Source: Pricia antarctica
Lineage (GTDB): Bacteria > Bacteroidota > Bacteroidia > Flavobacteriales > Flavobacteriaceae
Assembly: GCA_011050085.1 (NCBI GenBank)
Contig: DRGL01000084.1
Coordinates: 1-64,000, forward strand
Direction of reading: 5' to 3'
DNA: 64,000 bases
This document shows positions 27,870-36,839 of this stretch, in pieces. The notes beneath the pieces were generated by a model. That model worked only from the letters and a program-made list of their open reading frames with translations. It ran no database searches and was not told the origin of the DNA. Position 1 is the stretch's first letter. Every line of letters begins with the position of its first letter. The position numbers and the translations under genes are program-made.

Positions 27870-27890
27870 ATAGGCTGAATGATTTGTAGA
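27870..27890 (-). promoter_or_regulatory. Shared 21-nt element, copy 1 (upstream of P-type ATPase)
   Basis: TCTACAAATCATTCAGCCTAT on the minus strand, 62-82 bases before the ATPase start. The copy at 28468-28488 is the same at 18 of 21 positions. No other copy was seen in the window. A binding site for the HMA-AraC regulator encoded just upstream is the simplest reading. Confidence 0.6.
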
Positions 27891-27978
27891 ATTACCTTGG
27901 TTACGGTCGCCAGTTTGAAAGCTTACAGAGTTTCAACTGCAAACCAGATAACTGATACCAATTTTGATAAGACAAAAA

Positions 27979-28000
27979 GACCACAATGGTAGTTGTGGCC
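27979..28000 (-). terminator. Rho-independent terminator after the copper-storage gene
   Basis: On the minus strand GGCCACAA-CTACCA-TTGTGGTC is followed by TTTTTG. The stem is 8 bp with one G-U pair, 48 nt after the stop of the copper-storage gene. It separates that gene from the ATPase promoter. Confidence 0.75.
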
Positions 28001-28048
28001 TTTTGAAATTTGAGGTGGTAGCACCCCATTATACTTAATAGAGTTATA

Positions 28049-28369
28049 TTATTTTAAATATTCCTCACAAGCTTCCTCACATTTTCTACAGGCATCTGCA
28101 CATTCTTGACAATGTTTGTGGTCGTGTTCGGCACATACATCTGCACATTTTTTACAGATATCACGGCATTGCTCTACCATTCCTCTTACATCTTTATAAT
28201 TTGACGCGAGCAAATTTGCTGTTGCACTGCAGATTTCGGCACAGGCCCTATCAGTTCTTATACAATCTACCATCATTTTGATGTCGTCTTCGTCAAGACA
28301 GGCATCTGCACAGTAATTACAATGTGCTGCACAATTGTTTAAAGCGTCGATTAACTTTGAATTTTCCAT
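28049..28369 (-). CDS. Cys-rich four-helix-bundle copper-storage protein (Csp-like)
   Basis: A 106-residue all-helical protein with 16 cysteines spaced as CxxxC and CxxC along helices (for example 13, 17, 20, 24; 68, 72, 75, 79; 87, 90, 94, 97, 101). This is the pattern of four-helix-bundle copper-binding proteins (Csp family) that line their core with thiolates and hold many Cu(I) ions. No signal peptide, so cytosolic, like Csp3 types. It has its own promoter with the 21-nt element and its own terminator. A broken copy lies at 44568-44672. The direct repeats coding ADAC at both ends make the gene prone to internal deletion. Confidence 0.88.
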   Translation of the reverse strand: MENSKLIDALNNCAAHCNYCADACLDEDDIKMMVDCIRTDRACAEICSATANLLASNYKDVRGMVEQCRDICKKCADVCAEHDHKHCQECADACRKCEEACEEYLK

Positions 28370-28467
28370 AAATATTTAAGACTTTAAATTGTTAAATACA
28401 ATCCACTACTTTAGTGAATATTACCTAGAACAATTTAATGTAGGTAGCAATATTTTTTGTTATGAAA

Positions 28468-28488
28468 TATGCCGAATGATTTGTAAAA
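28468..28488 (-). promoter_or_regulatory. Shared 21-nt element, copy 2 (upstream of copper-storage gene)
   Basis: TTTACAAATCATTCGGCATAT on the minus strand, 99-119 bases before the Csp start and 25-45 nt after the end of the HMA-AraC regulator gene. It matches copy 1 at 18 of 21 bases. Presumed operator or activator site for copper control. Confidence 0.6.
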
Positions 28489-28512
28489 TTTTCAGATTAA
28501 CAGAATTTAACA

Positions 28513-29079
28513 TCAAATCTTATCTAAAGATTTTCGATTCTTATTAGCACTTTTTTTAAATTTTGAAGGCGTCATTCCTGTGACCTTTTTAAATTGATTA
28601 CTTAAATAGGCAACACTACTATAGTGAAGTTTAAACGCTATTTCACTTAAGGTTAATTCACCATAAATGATGAGTTCTTTTATGCGCTCAATTTTTTGGT
28701 TGATAATGTATTGCTCAAAAGTGATACTTTCTACGGATGAGAATAGTGAACTTAAATATTTATAATCAAGATGAATGTTTTCGTCTATATAATCTGCCCA
28801 TTTAAAATCCAATTCCTCGGAAGAATGATGGATTTTATCTACAACTAATGTTTTCATCCGTTCGATAAGTTGACTTTTACGGTCGTTTATTAAACTGAAA
28901 CCGGTATTTTGAAGCTCGTTTGAAAAAGCACTTTTGGTATTCGTATCCATGGATGAAGCTAATTCGACCTCCCCCAATTTGATAGAATTGAACGGAATCT
29001 CCAGTTCTTCCAAAATATGGGATACAGCCGCAATACATCTTGGACAGACCATGTTTTTTATGTGGATGATATTGTCCAT
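28513..29079 (-). CDS. AraC-type regulator with N-terminal HMA-like CxxC domain (copy 1)
   Basis: A 188-residue protein. The N-terminal ~70 residues start with IKNMVCPRC (Cys 12 and 15) and have the size and strand pattern of an HMA domain. The C-terminal ~100 residues are an AraC DNA-binding domain with two helix-turn-helix units (LTLSEIAFKLHYSSVAYLSN, then FKKVTGMTPSKFK). It lacks the usual cupin sensor, so I infer that metal bound by the CxxC motif is the signal, making it a one-component copper sensor. It lies just upstream of the Csp and ATPase genes that share a 21-nt element. Two paralogues are at 44738 and 54485. Confidence 0.82.
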   Translation of the reverse strand: MDNIIHIKNMVCPRCIAAVSHILEELEIPFNSIKLGEVELASSMDTNTKSAFSNELQNTGFSLINDRKSQLIERMKTLVVDKIHHSSEELDFKWADYIDENIHLDYKYLSSLFSSVESITFEQYIINQKIERIKELIIYGELTLSEIAFKLHYSSVAYLSNQFKKVTGMTPSKFKKSANKNRKSLDKI

Positions 29080-29115
29080 GTTATTTCAGTTTCAAATTAT
29101 ATCGTAAGGACCGGA

Positions 29116-29271
29116 CTAAAAAAATGCACTAATAAGAACTAATATCGTCGTAATAATAAATAAAAGCACTAGCGCCAGTATTCCGTAAACTTTCTCCTTC
29201 TTTTTGATACTGCTTTTTTGTGGTTTTTTTCTTTTGTCCTTTCTTCTTTTCCTTCTGTTATCGCTCATCAT
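29116..29271 (-). CDS. Small basic single-span membrane protein (51 residues)
   Basis: A 51-codon frame reading MMSDNRRKRRKDKRKKPQ and continuing basic for ~27 residues, then one hydrophobic helix (IL to SAFF, about 31-51). The sharp division between a poly-basic head and a clean membrane helix makes chance unlikely. It lies between the regulator and the efflux adaptor genes on the same strand. Function unknown; small tail-anchored proteins of this kind often tune membrane pumps. Confidence 0.5.
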   Translation of the reverse strand: MMSDNRRKRRKDKRKKPQKSSIKKKEKVYGILALVLLFIITTILVLISAFF

Positions 29272-29341
29272 CTCCCAATTTTCTTAGGGTAAAAAACGGA
29301 AATAAGCATCTTTGGCCCGATTCGCCTTCCACAGTAATTAA

Positions 29342-31153
29342 TTATTCCAAAGTTGCTTTGACCTCTCCACAAGTCATCATCGCCTCTCCATAGTACGGGT
29401 TACGAATCTCTTTTTCAAGGCTTAACCAATATGCTCCTTTGTTACTATCTGCCATCGGGCAATAGTTGTTGTACACTTTTTGATCGATTCCAAAAAGCTG
29501 AACGCTGCTTATCATGTGGGCCGATAGATGTTTAAAGTGGTCTCTTTGCTCCTTGACATCCGAAGTGCTCGCGATAGCATCCGACGAAGCATTGAGTTCT
29601 TTTTGGATGGTCATCCAATGGTTATGGGCCTCCTTGTCTTTTAGTAACTTCATATCGACTTTGGCCAAACCTTCCTCCATTTGTATCGCTTCTTTTTTTG
29701 CGGCGGCAGCATCGTCGTTTACCAAAGCGTCCTTAACACTTATATAGGCATTGAAAACTTGCTTTAACTGGCCTTGAAACTCATTTGAAACCTTTATTCT
29801 ATTATTCATCTCGGAATGATCGGTACTGGCGGACGATTCCATTTTACTTCCTTCCTGCATACCCAAATGGCCTTCATGCCCGGTCATGGTTTTACCGCCC
29901 TCGGAGTTCATCATCGATTTTTTGCCCTGTAACTGGGCTGCGGCGTCTACGGTAAATGTACCATTGGTCACAATCTGGTCTCCTTTTTCGAGTCCGCTAA
30001 TTATTGTAAAGGTATCCCCGTTAGTATTTCCGAGGGTAACCTCGCGCATTTCGAAAACGGGCTCATTGGGATTGGTCTTTACATACACCACAGAACGCTC
30101 ACCGGTCCACATTACAGCACTTGCAGGTACGAGAACTGTGTCTTCCATTTGTGTTTGGGTAGTTTTGATGGTTCCTTCTACGAACATTCCAGGTTTTAAG
30201 AGATTATCCCTATTGTTCAGTACGGCCCTCACCATAACTGTTCTTGTAGAGGAATTAAGAAGTGGGTCTACGAAAGATATTTTTGCGGTAAATTCTTTAT
30301 TGGGATAGGCATTAGTGGTCAATTTGACTTCCTGACCTTCTTTCAGGGATGCTATCTGATTTTCGTAGGCATCGAATACGGCCCAAACGGAATTTAAATT
30401 GGCAATCTTGAAGAGAGGCTGACCTTGTTTTATATAATCACCTTCATTTACAAGCTTTTCGGTAACCGTTCCAGAAACTGTGGCGTACACCGGAAAATTT
30501 TCCTGTACTTTGCCGGAGTCCTCAATGCTATTGATCTGTTTTTCCGAAAGCTTCCATAATTTTAATTTATTTCTAACGGCATTGTACAGGTCGGGCTGCG
30601 AAGCCTTCATGGAAGCAGCTGTCAGCAGTTCCTGCTGTGCGCTTACCAACTCTGGGGAATAAATGGTCGCAAGAAGTTTGCCCTTTGCGACGCTCTCTCC
30701 TTTATAGTTTACATTAAGCCGTTCAATACGACCTGCAAAATAGGTAGCTTGCGTAGCATTGGCCTCTTCGTTCTCTCGGATTTTACCGGAAAGGTTTAAC
30801 GAACTCCCGTCCGAACTGCCCATCCCAACAAAAGAAGTATGTATATTGGCCAGGGCCATAGCATTGTCGGTCATCTTTATTTCGTTTGCACTTAACCCAT
30901 CGGCTCCGGTTTCTGCGGGAATCAGATCCATACCACAAATTGGGCAGTCTCCCGGTTCGGGCTGCATAATCTGGGGGTGCATGGAGCAAGTCCATATTTG
31001 ACTTTCCGACTCTCCTGAATGATTATGACTATCCGACATATTCGATTTGTCTTTAATTGCTGCTTTATCGGTGGAAGAACTTCCAAAAATAAGGTAGCCC
31101 GCAAATAATCCTACGATTACTGCGACTCCTAAGTAAATGATGTTTTTTTTCAT
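29342..31153 (-). CDS. RND efflux periplasmic adaptor (CusB-like) with metal-binding and DUF3347 domains
   Basis: A 603-residue membrane-fusion protein. It has an N-terminal membrane anchor (about 5-23), a His-rich linker, a heavy-metal-binding domain (WTCSMHPQIMQPEPGDCPIC, 54-73, then GMDL), the MFP core with lipoyl and barrel segments, and a C-terminal DUF3347 domain. The last has the YNNYCPM...GAYWLS...IRNPYYG...TCGEV pattern. It would link the RND pump to a TolC channel and accept periplasmic copper. It is unusual that the pump and channel genes are 14 kb away at 45301-50363. The DUF3347 tail is shared with two separate proteins at 39899 and 40910. Confidence 0.88.
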   Translation of the reverse strand: MKKNIIYLGVAVIVGLFAGYLIFGSSSTDKAAIKDKSNMSDSHNHSGESESQIWTCSMHPQIMQPEPGDCPICGMDLIPAETGADGLSANEIKMTDNAMALANIHTSFVGMGSSDGSSLNLSGKIRENEEANATQATYFAGRIERLNVNYKGESVAKGKLLATIYSPELVSAQQELLTAASMKASQPDLYNAVRNKLKLWKLSEKQINSIEDSGKVQENFPVYATVSGTVTEKLVNEGDYIKQGQPLFKIANLNSVWAVFDAYENQIASLKEGQEVKLTTNAYPNKEFTAKISFVDPLLNSSTRTVMVRAVLNNRDNLLKPGMFVEGTIKTTQTQMEDTVLVPASAVMWTGERSVVYVKTNPNEPVFEMREVTLGNTNGDTFTIISGLEKGDQIVTNGTFTVDAAAQLQGKKSMMNSEGGKTMTGHEGHLGMQEGSKMESSASTDHSEMNNRIKVSNEFQGQLKQVFNAYISVKDALVNDDAAAAKKEAIQMEEGLAKVDMKLLKDKEAHNHWMTIQKELNASSDAIASTSDVKEQRDHFKHLSAHMISSVQLFGIDQKVYNNYCPMADSNKGAYWLSLEKEIRNPYYGEAMMTCGEVKATLE

Positions 31154-31280
31154 GATCTGATAGTTAAAATGTGTAGCGTTAAGGTAATTAGGGACGTGAT
31201 TTATTTTTTTGTTTTTCTGAACTAGAATTCAATGTCGAGACATCCATTGCACTGGGCATCCCCCGATTAACATAAGTCAA

Positions 31281-31766
31281 TTAGTTGTCCTGCAAACGCT
31301 TTATCATAGCCTTCATTTCCCCGATTTCCTTTCTTTGGGCTTCGATAATGTCATTGGCCAGCTTTTTGACTTCCGGATCTTGGATATCCGCCCGCTCGCT
31401 GGTCAATATTGCAATGGAATGGTGCGGAATCATCGCCTTCATCCAAAGTATATCCCCAATTATGGGTGCTTGTGCACGTACTAATCCCAAGGCACTGACA
31501 AACAATACAATACTGCCAACAACTATGCCAATGTTCTTTTTTTTATTTTGATACATACCGCGCATGGCCACGAACATTATTATCGCCATTGCGGCTATAC
31601 CCAGACAACTCATATAAAACCTCGTAAGACTAAAATAGACGTGGTCGATTTCATACGAATTCAAATACATGGTAATGTACATTGCGATAAACGATGCCGC
31701 GAGCATCAGTACGAATTTGGTGTAGTGGTTGCTTCCCATTTTGCTGTTTTTCTCTTGTGATTCCAT
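31281..31766 (-). CDS. DUF305 membrane protein
   Basis: A 161-residue protein with three membrane helices (about 17-35, 51-70, 79-97) and a C-terminal periplasmic helical part with MIPHHSIAI (112-120), the DUF305 signature. Two His in this motif are likely metal ligands. DUF305 proteins are frequent in copper and silver resistance loci. It lies between the second P-type ATPase and the adaptor gene on the same strand. Confidence 0.8.
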   Translation of the reverse strand: MESQEKNSKMGSNHYTKFVLMLAASFIAMYITMYLNSYEIDHVYFSLTRFYMSCLGIAAMAIIMFVAMRGMYQNKKKNIGIVVGSIVLFVSALGLVRAQAPIIGDILWMKAMIPHHSIAILTSERADIQDPEVKKLANDIIEAQRKEIGEMKAMIKRLQDN

Positions 31767-31798
31767 CGTTTGTGATATTTAGTTATGATTATACATTT

Positions 31799-34303
31799 TT
31801 ATCCAATTGTTGCACTTCTTAACCTCAGCGCATTCGCAATGACCGAAACCGAGCTGAAGCTCATGGCCAGGGCGGCGATCATGGGCGATAATAGTATTCC
31901 GAAAAAGGGGAACAGTACGCCTGCCGCGATCGGCACTCCGAGTGTATTGTATATCAGCGCAAAGAATAGGTTCTGTTTGATATTTTTCATCACGGCGTGG
32001 CTCAGGTTCCGTGCCTTTACGATACCATGAAGATCACCTTTTACCAAGGTGATCATCGCGCTCTCGATAGCGACGTCCGTTCCCGTGCCCATGGCTATGC
32101 CTACGTCACTTTTCGCCAAGGCGGGCGCATCGTTGATGCCGTCGCCGGCCATGGCCACAACGTGACCTTGCTTCTGTAGTTTCTCGACCTCATCCAGTTT
32201 ATTCTCCGGTAACATTCCGGCCTTGAAACTGGCCAGATTAAGCTCGCCCGCTACCGCTTGCGCCGTGTCGTGATTGTCGCCGGTGAGCATGATGACATCA
32301 ATACCTTTATCCTGCAGTTCCTTGATGGCCTTGTCACTGGTTTTCTTGATCTTGTCGCCTATCACCACATAACCGGCCATCTCACCATCTACCGAAAGAA
32401 AGGAAACTGTTTTCCCCTGTTTTTGAAAGGATCGGGCTTCTTTCTCCATATCCGATGAAATATCCGCCTTGGCATATTCCATCATTTTGGCATTTCCCAG
32501 ATCCACTTTTTTTCCATCTACTTTTCCTTCGACTCCTTTGCCTGTAACCGCACTAAAATTTTCAACTTTCAAAATCTTGGCTTTTTGTTCTTTTCCATAT
32601 TTCACGGTCGCCTCGGCAAGTGGATGTTCGCTAGAACTGTTTAAGGAGGCTATTAGCTGCGTCACCTCCTTTTCAGTAAATGAATCGCTGAACGAGCCCA
32701 TTTTTTCTACCGTAGGTTTTCCTTCGGTGATCGTTCCCGTCTTATCGACGATCAAGGTATCTACCTTGTCCATCTTCTCGAGGGCCTCCGCATTTTTTAT
32801 CAGTACGCCGTTCTGGGCGCCCTTGCCGACGCCCACCATGACGGACATAGGTGTCGCCAGTCCCAATGCACACGGACAGGCGATGATCAACACGGCTATG
32901 GCATTCACCAAGGCATAGACATAAGCGGGTTCCGGTCCCCAAATGGCCCATACGGCAAACGTGATCAAGGAGATAATTACCACCACGGGTACAAAGTAAC
33001 CTGAAACGGTATCCGCAAGATTTTGAATGGGGGCACGGCTGCGGCTGGCATCGTTGACCATATGTATAATTTGGGAAAGCAAGGTATCGCTACCCACTTT
33101 TTCCGCTTTCATCAAGAAGGATTGGTTGCCGTTGATCGTACCGCTAGTTACCTTATCGTTTTCGGATTTGTCAATAGGAATAGGCTCCCCCGAAATCATC
33201 GATTCATCCACCGTGGTATGCCCTTCGGTAATGACACCATCTACCGGGATTTTATCGCCCGGTTTCACGCGGAGGATGTCCCCCTTCTGGATCTGGTCTA
33301 TGGAAACTTCCTCTTCATTACCATCTACCACGCGCACCGCCTTATTGGGTGCCAGTTTTAATAGTTCCTTGACCGCGGAGTTTGTTTTACTGTGCGCCCT
33401 CGCCTCCAAAACCTGGCCCATCAAGACCAAGGTGAGGATGACCGTTGCCGCCTCAAAATAAACGTGTACCGCATCGTGTTCGGTCTTGAACTGGGCCGGG
33501 AAAAAATCGGGGAACAACATCCCGAACACGCTGAACAACCAGGCCACCCCGGCACCGATACCGATGAGGGTGAACATATTGAGGTTCCAGGTCTTGATAC
33601 TGCGGTAGGCCCGCTCGAAGAACATCCAAGTCGCGTAGAAAACGACTGGAATGGATAGCCCGAACTGGATCCAGTTCCACCATTTTTGTTCCATGATATC
33701 GTACAACGGGTTGTCGGGCAGCATCTCGCTCATGGCAATCAAGAAAATCGGCAAGGTGAAACCAAGGGCTATCCAGAACTTGTTCAATAACTTGTTATAG
33801 GATTTTTCCTCGGCGGAAAGGTCGGGTTCTAGAGGTACGAGATCCATTCCGCAAATTGGGCAGGCGCCCGGTTCATCCTTTATGACTTCGGGATGCATGG
33901 GGCATGTCCACTGTTCCGAGGTCGTTGCGGACAGATTCTGCTCCTCCACGAGATCCATACCGCATACGGGACAGTCGCCGGGTTTATCATAGGTCTTGTC
34001 GCCCTCGCAATGCATGGGGCAGTAGAAGGTGCCGGTGCCCCTTCCTTTTGGTTTATCTTCTTTTTTTGATTCGGAAGCATGGTTATGACTACCGGGCGTG
34101 TGAATGGTGTACCCTCCGCCATCCTGTTTTAAGGCATCCTGAAACGTCTCGATCGGAACATGGGATTCCATCTCGATAGTAGCTTCCTCTTCTTCCAGAT
34201 TCACGGAAGCACTTTTCACACCTTCCACTTTTGAAAGTGTCTGCTCGACGTGATTGCGGCAACCGTTGCAGGTCATCCCTTCTATGTGATAGGTGTGTTT
34301 CAT
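31799..34303 (-). CDS. Copper/silver P1B-type ATPase with HMA and two heavy-metal-binding domains
   Basis: An 834-residue P1B ATPase. The N-terminus has an HMA domain (GMTCNGC, 9-15), then two zinc-ribbon-like metal-binding modules: FYCPMHCEGDKTYDKPGDCP near 93, and WTCPMHPEVIKDEPGACPIC near 133. The catalytic part follows: CPC membrane site ([15 protein letters not shown]), [19 protein letters not shown] and AGDGINDAPALA. The ending (IYNTLGVPIAAGVLFP, AMSFSSVSVIANAL) is of the Cu(I) type. The double module differs from the simpler ATPase at 25550 and suggests periplasmic or dimeric metal sensing. It is 6 nt after the permease gene, in one operon. Confidence 0.93.
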   Translation of the reverse strand: MKHTYHIEGMTCNGCRNHVEQTLSKVEGVKSASVNLEEEEATIEMESHVPIETFQDALKQDGGGYTIHTPGSHNHASESKKEDKPKGRGTGTFYCPMHCEGDKTYDKPGDCPVCGMDLVEEQNLSATTSEQWTCPMHPEVIKDEPGACPICGMDLVPLEPDLSAEEKSYNKLLNKFWIALGFTLPIFLIAMSEMLPDNPLYDIMEQKWWNWIQFGLSIPVVFYATWMFFERAYRSIKTWNLNMFTLIGIGAGVAWLFSVFGMLFPDFFPAQFKTEHDAVHVYFEAATVILTLVLMGQVLEARAHSKTNSAVKELLKLAPNKAVRVVDGNEEEVSIDQIQKGDILRVKPGDKIPVDGVITEGHTTVDESMISGEPIPIDKSENDKVTSGTINGNQSFLMKAEKVGSDTLLSQIIHMVNDASRSRAPIQNLADTVSGYFVPVVVIISLITFAVWAIWGPEPAYVYALVNAIAVLIIACPCALGLATPMSVMVGVGKGAQNGVLIKNAEALEKMDKVDTLIVDKTGTITEGKPTVEKMGSFSDSFTEKEVTQLIASLNSSSEHPLAEATVKYGKEQKAKILKVENFSAVTGKGVEGKVDGKKVDLGNAKMMEYAKADISSDMEKEARSFQKQGKTVSFLSVDGEMAGYVVIGDKIKKTSDKAIKELQDKGIDVIMLTGDNHDTAQAVAGELNLASFKAGMLPENKLDEVEKLQKQGHVVAMAGDGINDAPALAKSDVGIAMGTGTDVAIESAMITLVKGDLHGIVKARNLSHAVMKNIKQNLFFALIYNTLGVPIAAGVLFPFFGILLSPMIAALAMSFSSVSVIANALRLRSATIG

Positions 34304-34309
34304 GGTTTT

Positions 34310-35533
34310 CTATATTAAAAATTTCACTATTAATCCTCCTGCAAGCCAGATGTAACAAACGAACGCGATATATTTTAAAACACGTTCCAACAACGGACTT
34401 TTTGGCGCCATCTCGCTCATATTGTGGGCAACATCCTTCTTTTTGAAAAAACCCAGATAGACCAAATATCCAGAGATGGCCAGGAAAGCCAAGTTCAAAT
34501 AGAACGTATAGTCTATCTTGAAATATTCGCTATCCTGAATCTTTACCTGGGATGGGTCGGGCAACATACCGAGCAGGTCGAACCCGTAGTGCAGTGCCAA
34601 GGCCGTACCGATCAATGCGCTAAACAATAGAAAAAGGATGAATAAGGACATTTTCCATCCGTAGTATTTTGCATTGATCCGCAATACGGGAAAAACTACC
34701 AAATCACTAAAAATAAAGGCCATCACACCCGCGAAGCTAACGCCCTTCCCAAATAAGAGGGCCGCCAACGGGATGTTCCCCATAGAACCTATGAACGTTA
34801 GGAAAGCAGCGACCGGCCCTACCAAGATATGCTCTAAAATCTCCAAAAAGGTAAAATCGGTATTGCCCTGACCGCTATTGATGAAGAGGGTCTCAAAAAA
34901 CGAGTCCGGCACAAAGACCGCAACGATACCGGCGATCGTAAAGCCGACGGTGACATCTTTCCATACCATTTGCCATTCCATCTTATACTTCTTGGCGACC
35001 CTCGCCCAGCTGTCCTCTTTTTGGATTTGCTTCTTCCAGTCCTTCGAACCGTCCATCTCGTCACTATCTTCGTTTTCAAGGTTTTTTCGGGCGTTCTCAA
35101 TCAATTTTTTAGGATTGATGATACGTATCAGCAGCCAACATATCAAAATCAGAAGAACGCCACCTACATATTCGCCCACTACGAATTGCCAGCCCAAGAA
35201 GATGGAGATGATAATACCCAATTCTATTACAAGATTGGTAGAGGCCAATAAGAACGCCATTGAAGAGACAAAACTTGCGCCTTTTTTAAAAATGGATTTT
35301 GTACCCGCCAAGGCCGCAAAACTGCAGGAACTGCTTATGAAACCGAAGAATGCGCCCAAAAGCATACTCTTTCCCTCATTTTCGCCCATGGCTTTTTGCA
35401 TCCGTTTTTCGGTCACAAAAATCTGTATCATACTGCTGATGATATAGCCTAGTACGAATGCCCAAAGCGCCATCCAGAAAAAACCGGTAGTGGTATAGGC
35501 GGCCTCGCCCCATTGTTCTAGAAAGTCGTTCAT
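34310..35533 (-). CDS. ArsP/DUF318-type permease
   Basis: A 407-residue membrane protein with about ten helices in two halves and a hydrophilic central loop (about 140-190). The motif FISSSCSFAALAG (64-76, Cys 70) is characteristic of PF03773 permeases; related proteins export trivalent organoarsenicals, but the substrate of the Bacteroidetes branch in copper loci is unknown. It is the first gene of an operon with the second P-type ATPase (6-nt gap). Confidence 0.82.
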   Translation of the reverse strand: MNDFLEQWGEAAYTTTGFFWMALWAFVLGYIISSMIQIFVTEKRMQKAMGENEGKSMLLGAFFGFISSSCSFAALAGTKSIFKKGASFVSSMAFLLASTNLVIELGIIISIFLGWQFVVGEYVGGVLLILICWLLIRIINPKKLIENARKNLENEDSDEMDGSKDWKKQIQKEDSWARVAKKYKMEWQMVWKDVTVGFTIAGIVAVFVPDSFFETLFINSGQGNTDFTFLEILEHILVGPVAAFLTFIGSMGNIPLAALLFGKGVSFAGVMAFIFSDLVVFPVLRINAKYYGWKMSLFILFLLFSALIGTALALHYGFDLLGMLPDPSQVKIQDSEYFKIDYTFYLNLAFLAISGYLVYLGFFKKKDVAHNMSEMAPKSPLLERVLKYIAFVCYIWLAGGLIVKFLI

Positions 35534-35682
35534 TTCAGTGTATTAAATTTAAATGATTAATCATTATAGCCTTTGTTTTACCGTGGCGCGACTTCTTTTG
35601 AATAATTCATGAAGAAACGTGTTTCTTGATGATTTTCCATACTCTATCTGTTTTCTTCAATATTGAGGTCGCTACTCGTTTT

Positions 35683-36249
35683 TCACTTTTCGTGGTCATT
35701 ATTGATTTGCTTTTGTATGTGCATGTTATTGACATTCGCTATTCCAAAGAAAAGAACGATAAAACTTAAGGTCACCTCTAACATTACTAGACTCTTCGCG
35801 GAATAAGCAATAGGCACGATATCCCCAAAACCTACCGAGGAAAAGGATATTAAGCTAAAATATACAAACTCAAAAAGAACGATATATTTGGGACTTCCAT
35901 TGATCAAATCGGTTTTAAAACTATCCGTATCCATAAGGTACGTTGCTGCATAATCCGTTGCAAACGACAGAACTACAATACCAATCAGCAGGCCGAACAA
36001 GGCCAGTACGTGAGACAAAAGATGGCTTTGTGCTATTATTTCGCTCAACTGAATAAAGGTCAGTCTCAAAATAAAGAACATTTTGAACAAGGTTAAGAAC
36101 AACACGCTCCAAACCCACGACACCAATGTATCCAAAAACCAAATATTCAACACCCCAATGACAAATACTATGATGATAGCTGGCATTGCTTTTGTAAATA
36201 GTTGCCCATAAAAAGCGGAACCATGCTGAATGTCTTTGTTACTGGTCAT
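35683..36249 (-). CDS. Two-pore-loop type ion channel (potassium channel family)
   Basis: A 188-residue protein with about four membrane helices (near 23-40, 47-65, 80-97, 122-136 and a last one at 150-172). The pore loop SFSSVGFGDIVP (filter at 138-143) is the Ion_trans_2 type. The filter is SVGFGD rather than TVGYGD, a common variant. No cytoplasmic RCK domain is present. Why it is inside the metal island is unclear; it may balance charge when metal cations are pumped. Confidence 0.75.
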   Translation of the reverse strand: MTSNKDIQHGSAFYGQLFTKAMPAIIIVFVIGVLNIWFLDTLVSWVWSVLFLTLFKMFFILRLTFIQLSEIIAQSHLLSHVLALFGLLIGIVVLSFATDYAATYLMDTDSFKTDLINGSPKYIVLFEFVYFSLISFSSVGFGDIVPIAYSAKSLVMLEVTLSFIVLFFGIANVNNMHIQKQINNDHEK

Positions 36250-36266
36250 ATATATACTTTCTAGTT

Positions 36267-36839
36267 CTATTTTTCTTTGAGCAAAACATCAACGCTCAAA
36301 TCGTGTTTGTCGTTTACCTTTATAAACATCAGGCTAGGGCGCTCCAAACCGTAATCGGTAATCAACAGCGACCATGATGCGTTCAGTTGTATGCCTTTTG
36401 ACATAGGGTCGAGATCTAGGGGAACCGTTATTTGCCGGGTCGTTCCCGCAAGGGTAAAATCGCCCGTTACCTTGACCGTCCGTTTCGACTTTTTATCCAG
36501 ATCAAAATCGTCGACAAGTTTTCCCTCAAAGACAACATCGGGATTTTTTTCCGTTTCCAGCAGCTCATACATGTGTCCGTCCCGTTTTTCGTTACCGGTC
36601 TTTATGGATTTTACGGATACGGTAAAAACTACTTTTCCAGTTTCAAAATTAATGGTTCCGTTTAACTGGTCGGATTCGCCCGTGTAGGAATTAAGCGGCA
36701 TTTTGGCCTTGAAGGTCGCATTTCCATCTTGAGCGGAATATACTTGTGCAAACGAGGCAGTACCGCACATGAGCAAGACCAAGATCGATATGGGAAGAAG
36801 CAAGTTTTTGTACATGAATGAATTTCCGTTACTTTTCAT
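36267..36839 (-). CDS. YceI-family periplasmic lipocalin-like protein
   Basis: An exported protein with a signal peptide (ISILVLLMCGTASFAQ) and the YceI beta-barrel pattern, including DFTLAGTTRQITVPLDL and a final IKVNDKHDLSVDV. YceI proteins bind isoprenoid-like ligands and appear in stress responses. The start at 36839 overlaps the stop of the previous gene by 11 nt, indicating coupled translation. A longer frame to 36878 exists, and ATG 36815 just before the signal peptide is also possible. Confidence 0.8.
   Translation of the reverse strand: MKSNGNSFMYKNLLLPISILVLLMCGTASFAQVYSAQDGNATFKAKMPLNSYTGESDQLNGTINFETGKVVFTVSVKSIKTGNEKRDGHMYELLETEKNPDVVFEGKLVDDFDLDKKSKRTVKVTGDFTLAGTTRQITVPLDLDPMSKGIQLNASWSLLITDYGLERPSLMFIKVNDKHDLSVDVLLKEK

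Noticed and set aside
31154-31280. 23-codon frame (MPSAMDVSTL...) in the gap before the adaptor
   Set aside because: Too short, polar and without any pattern to support a gene.
34878-35447. Plus-strand 189-residue frame opposite the permease
   Set aside because: Shadow of the ArsP-type permease gene, which has clear membrane helices and motifs.
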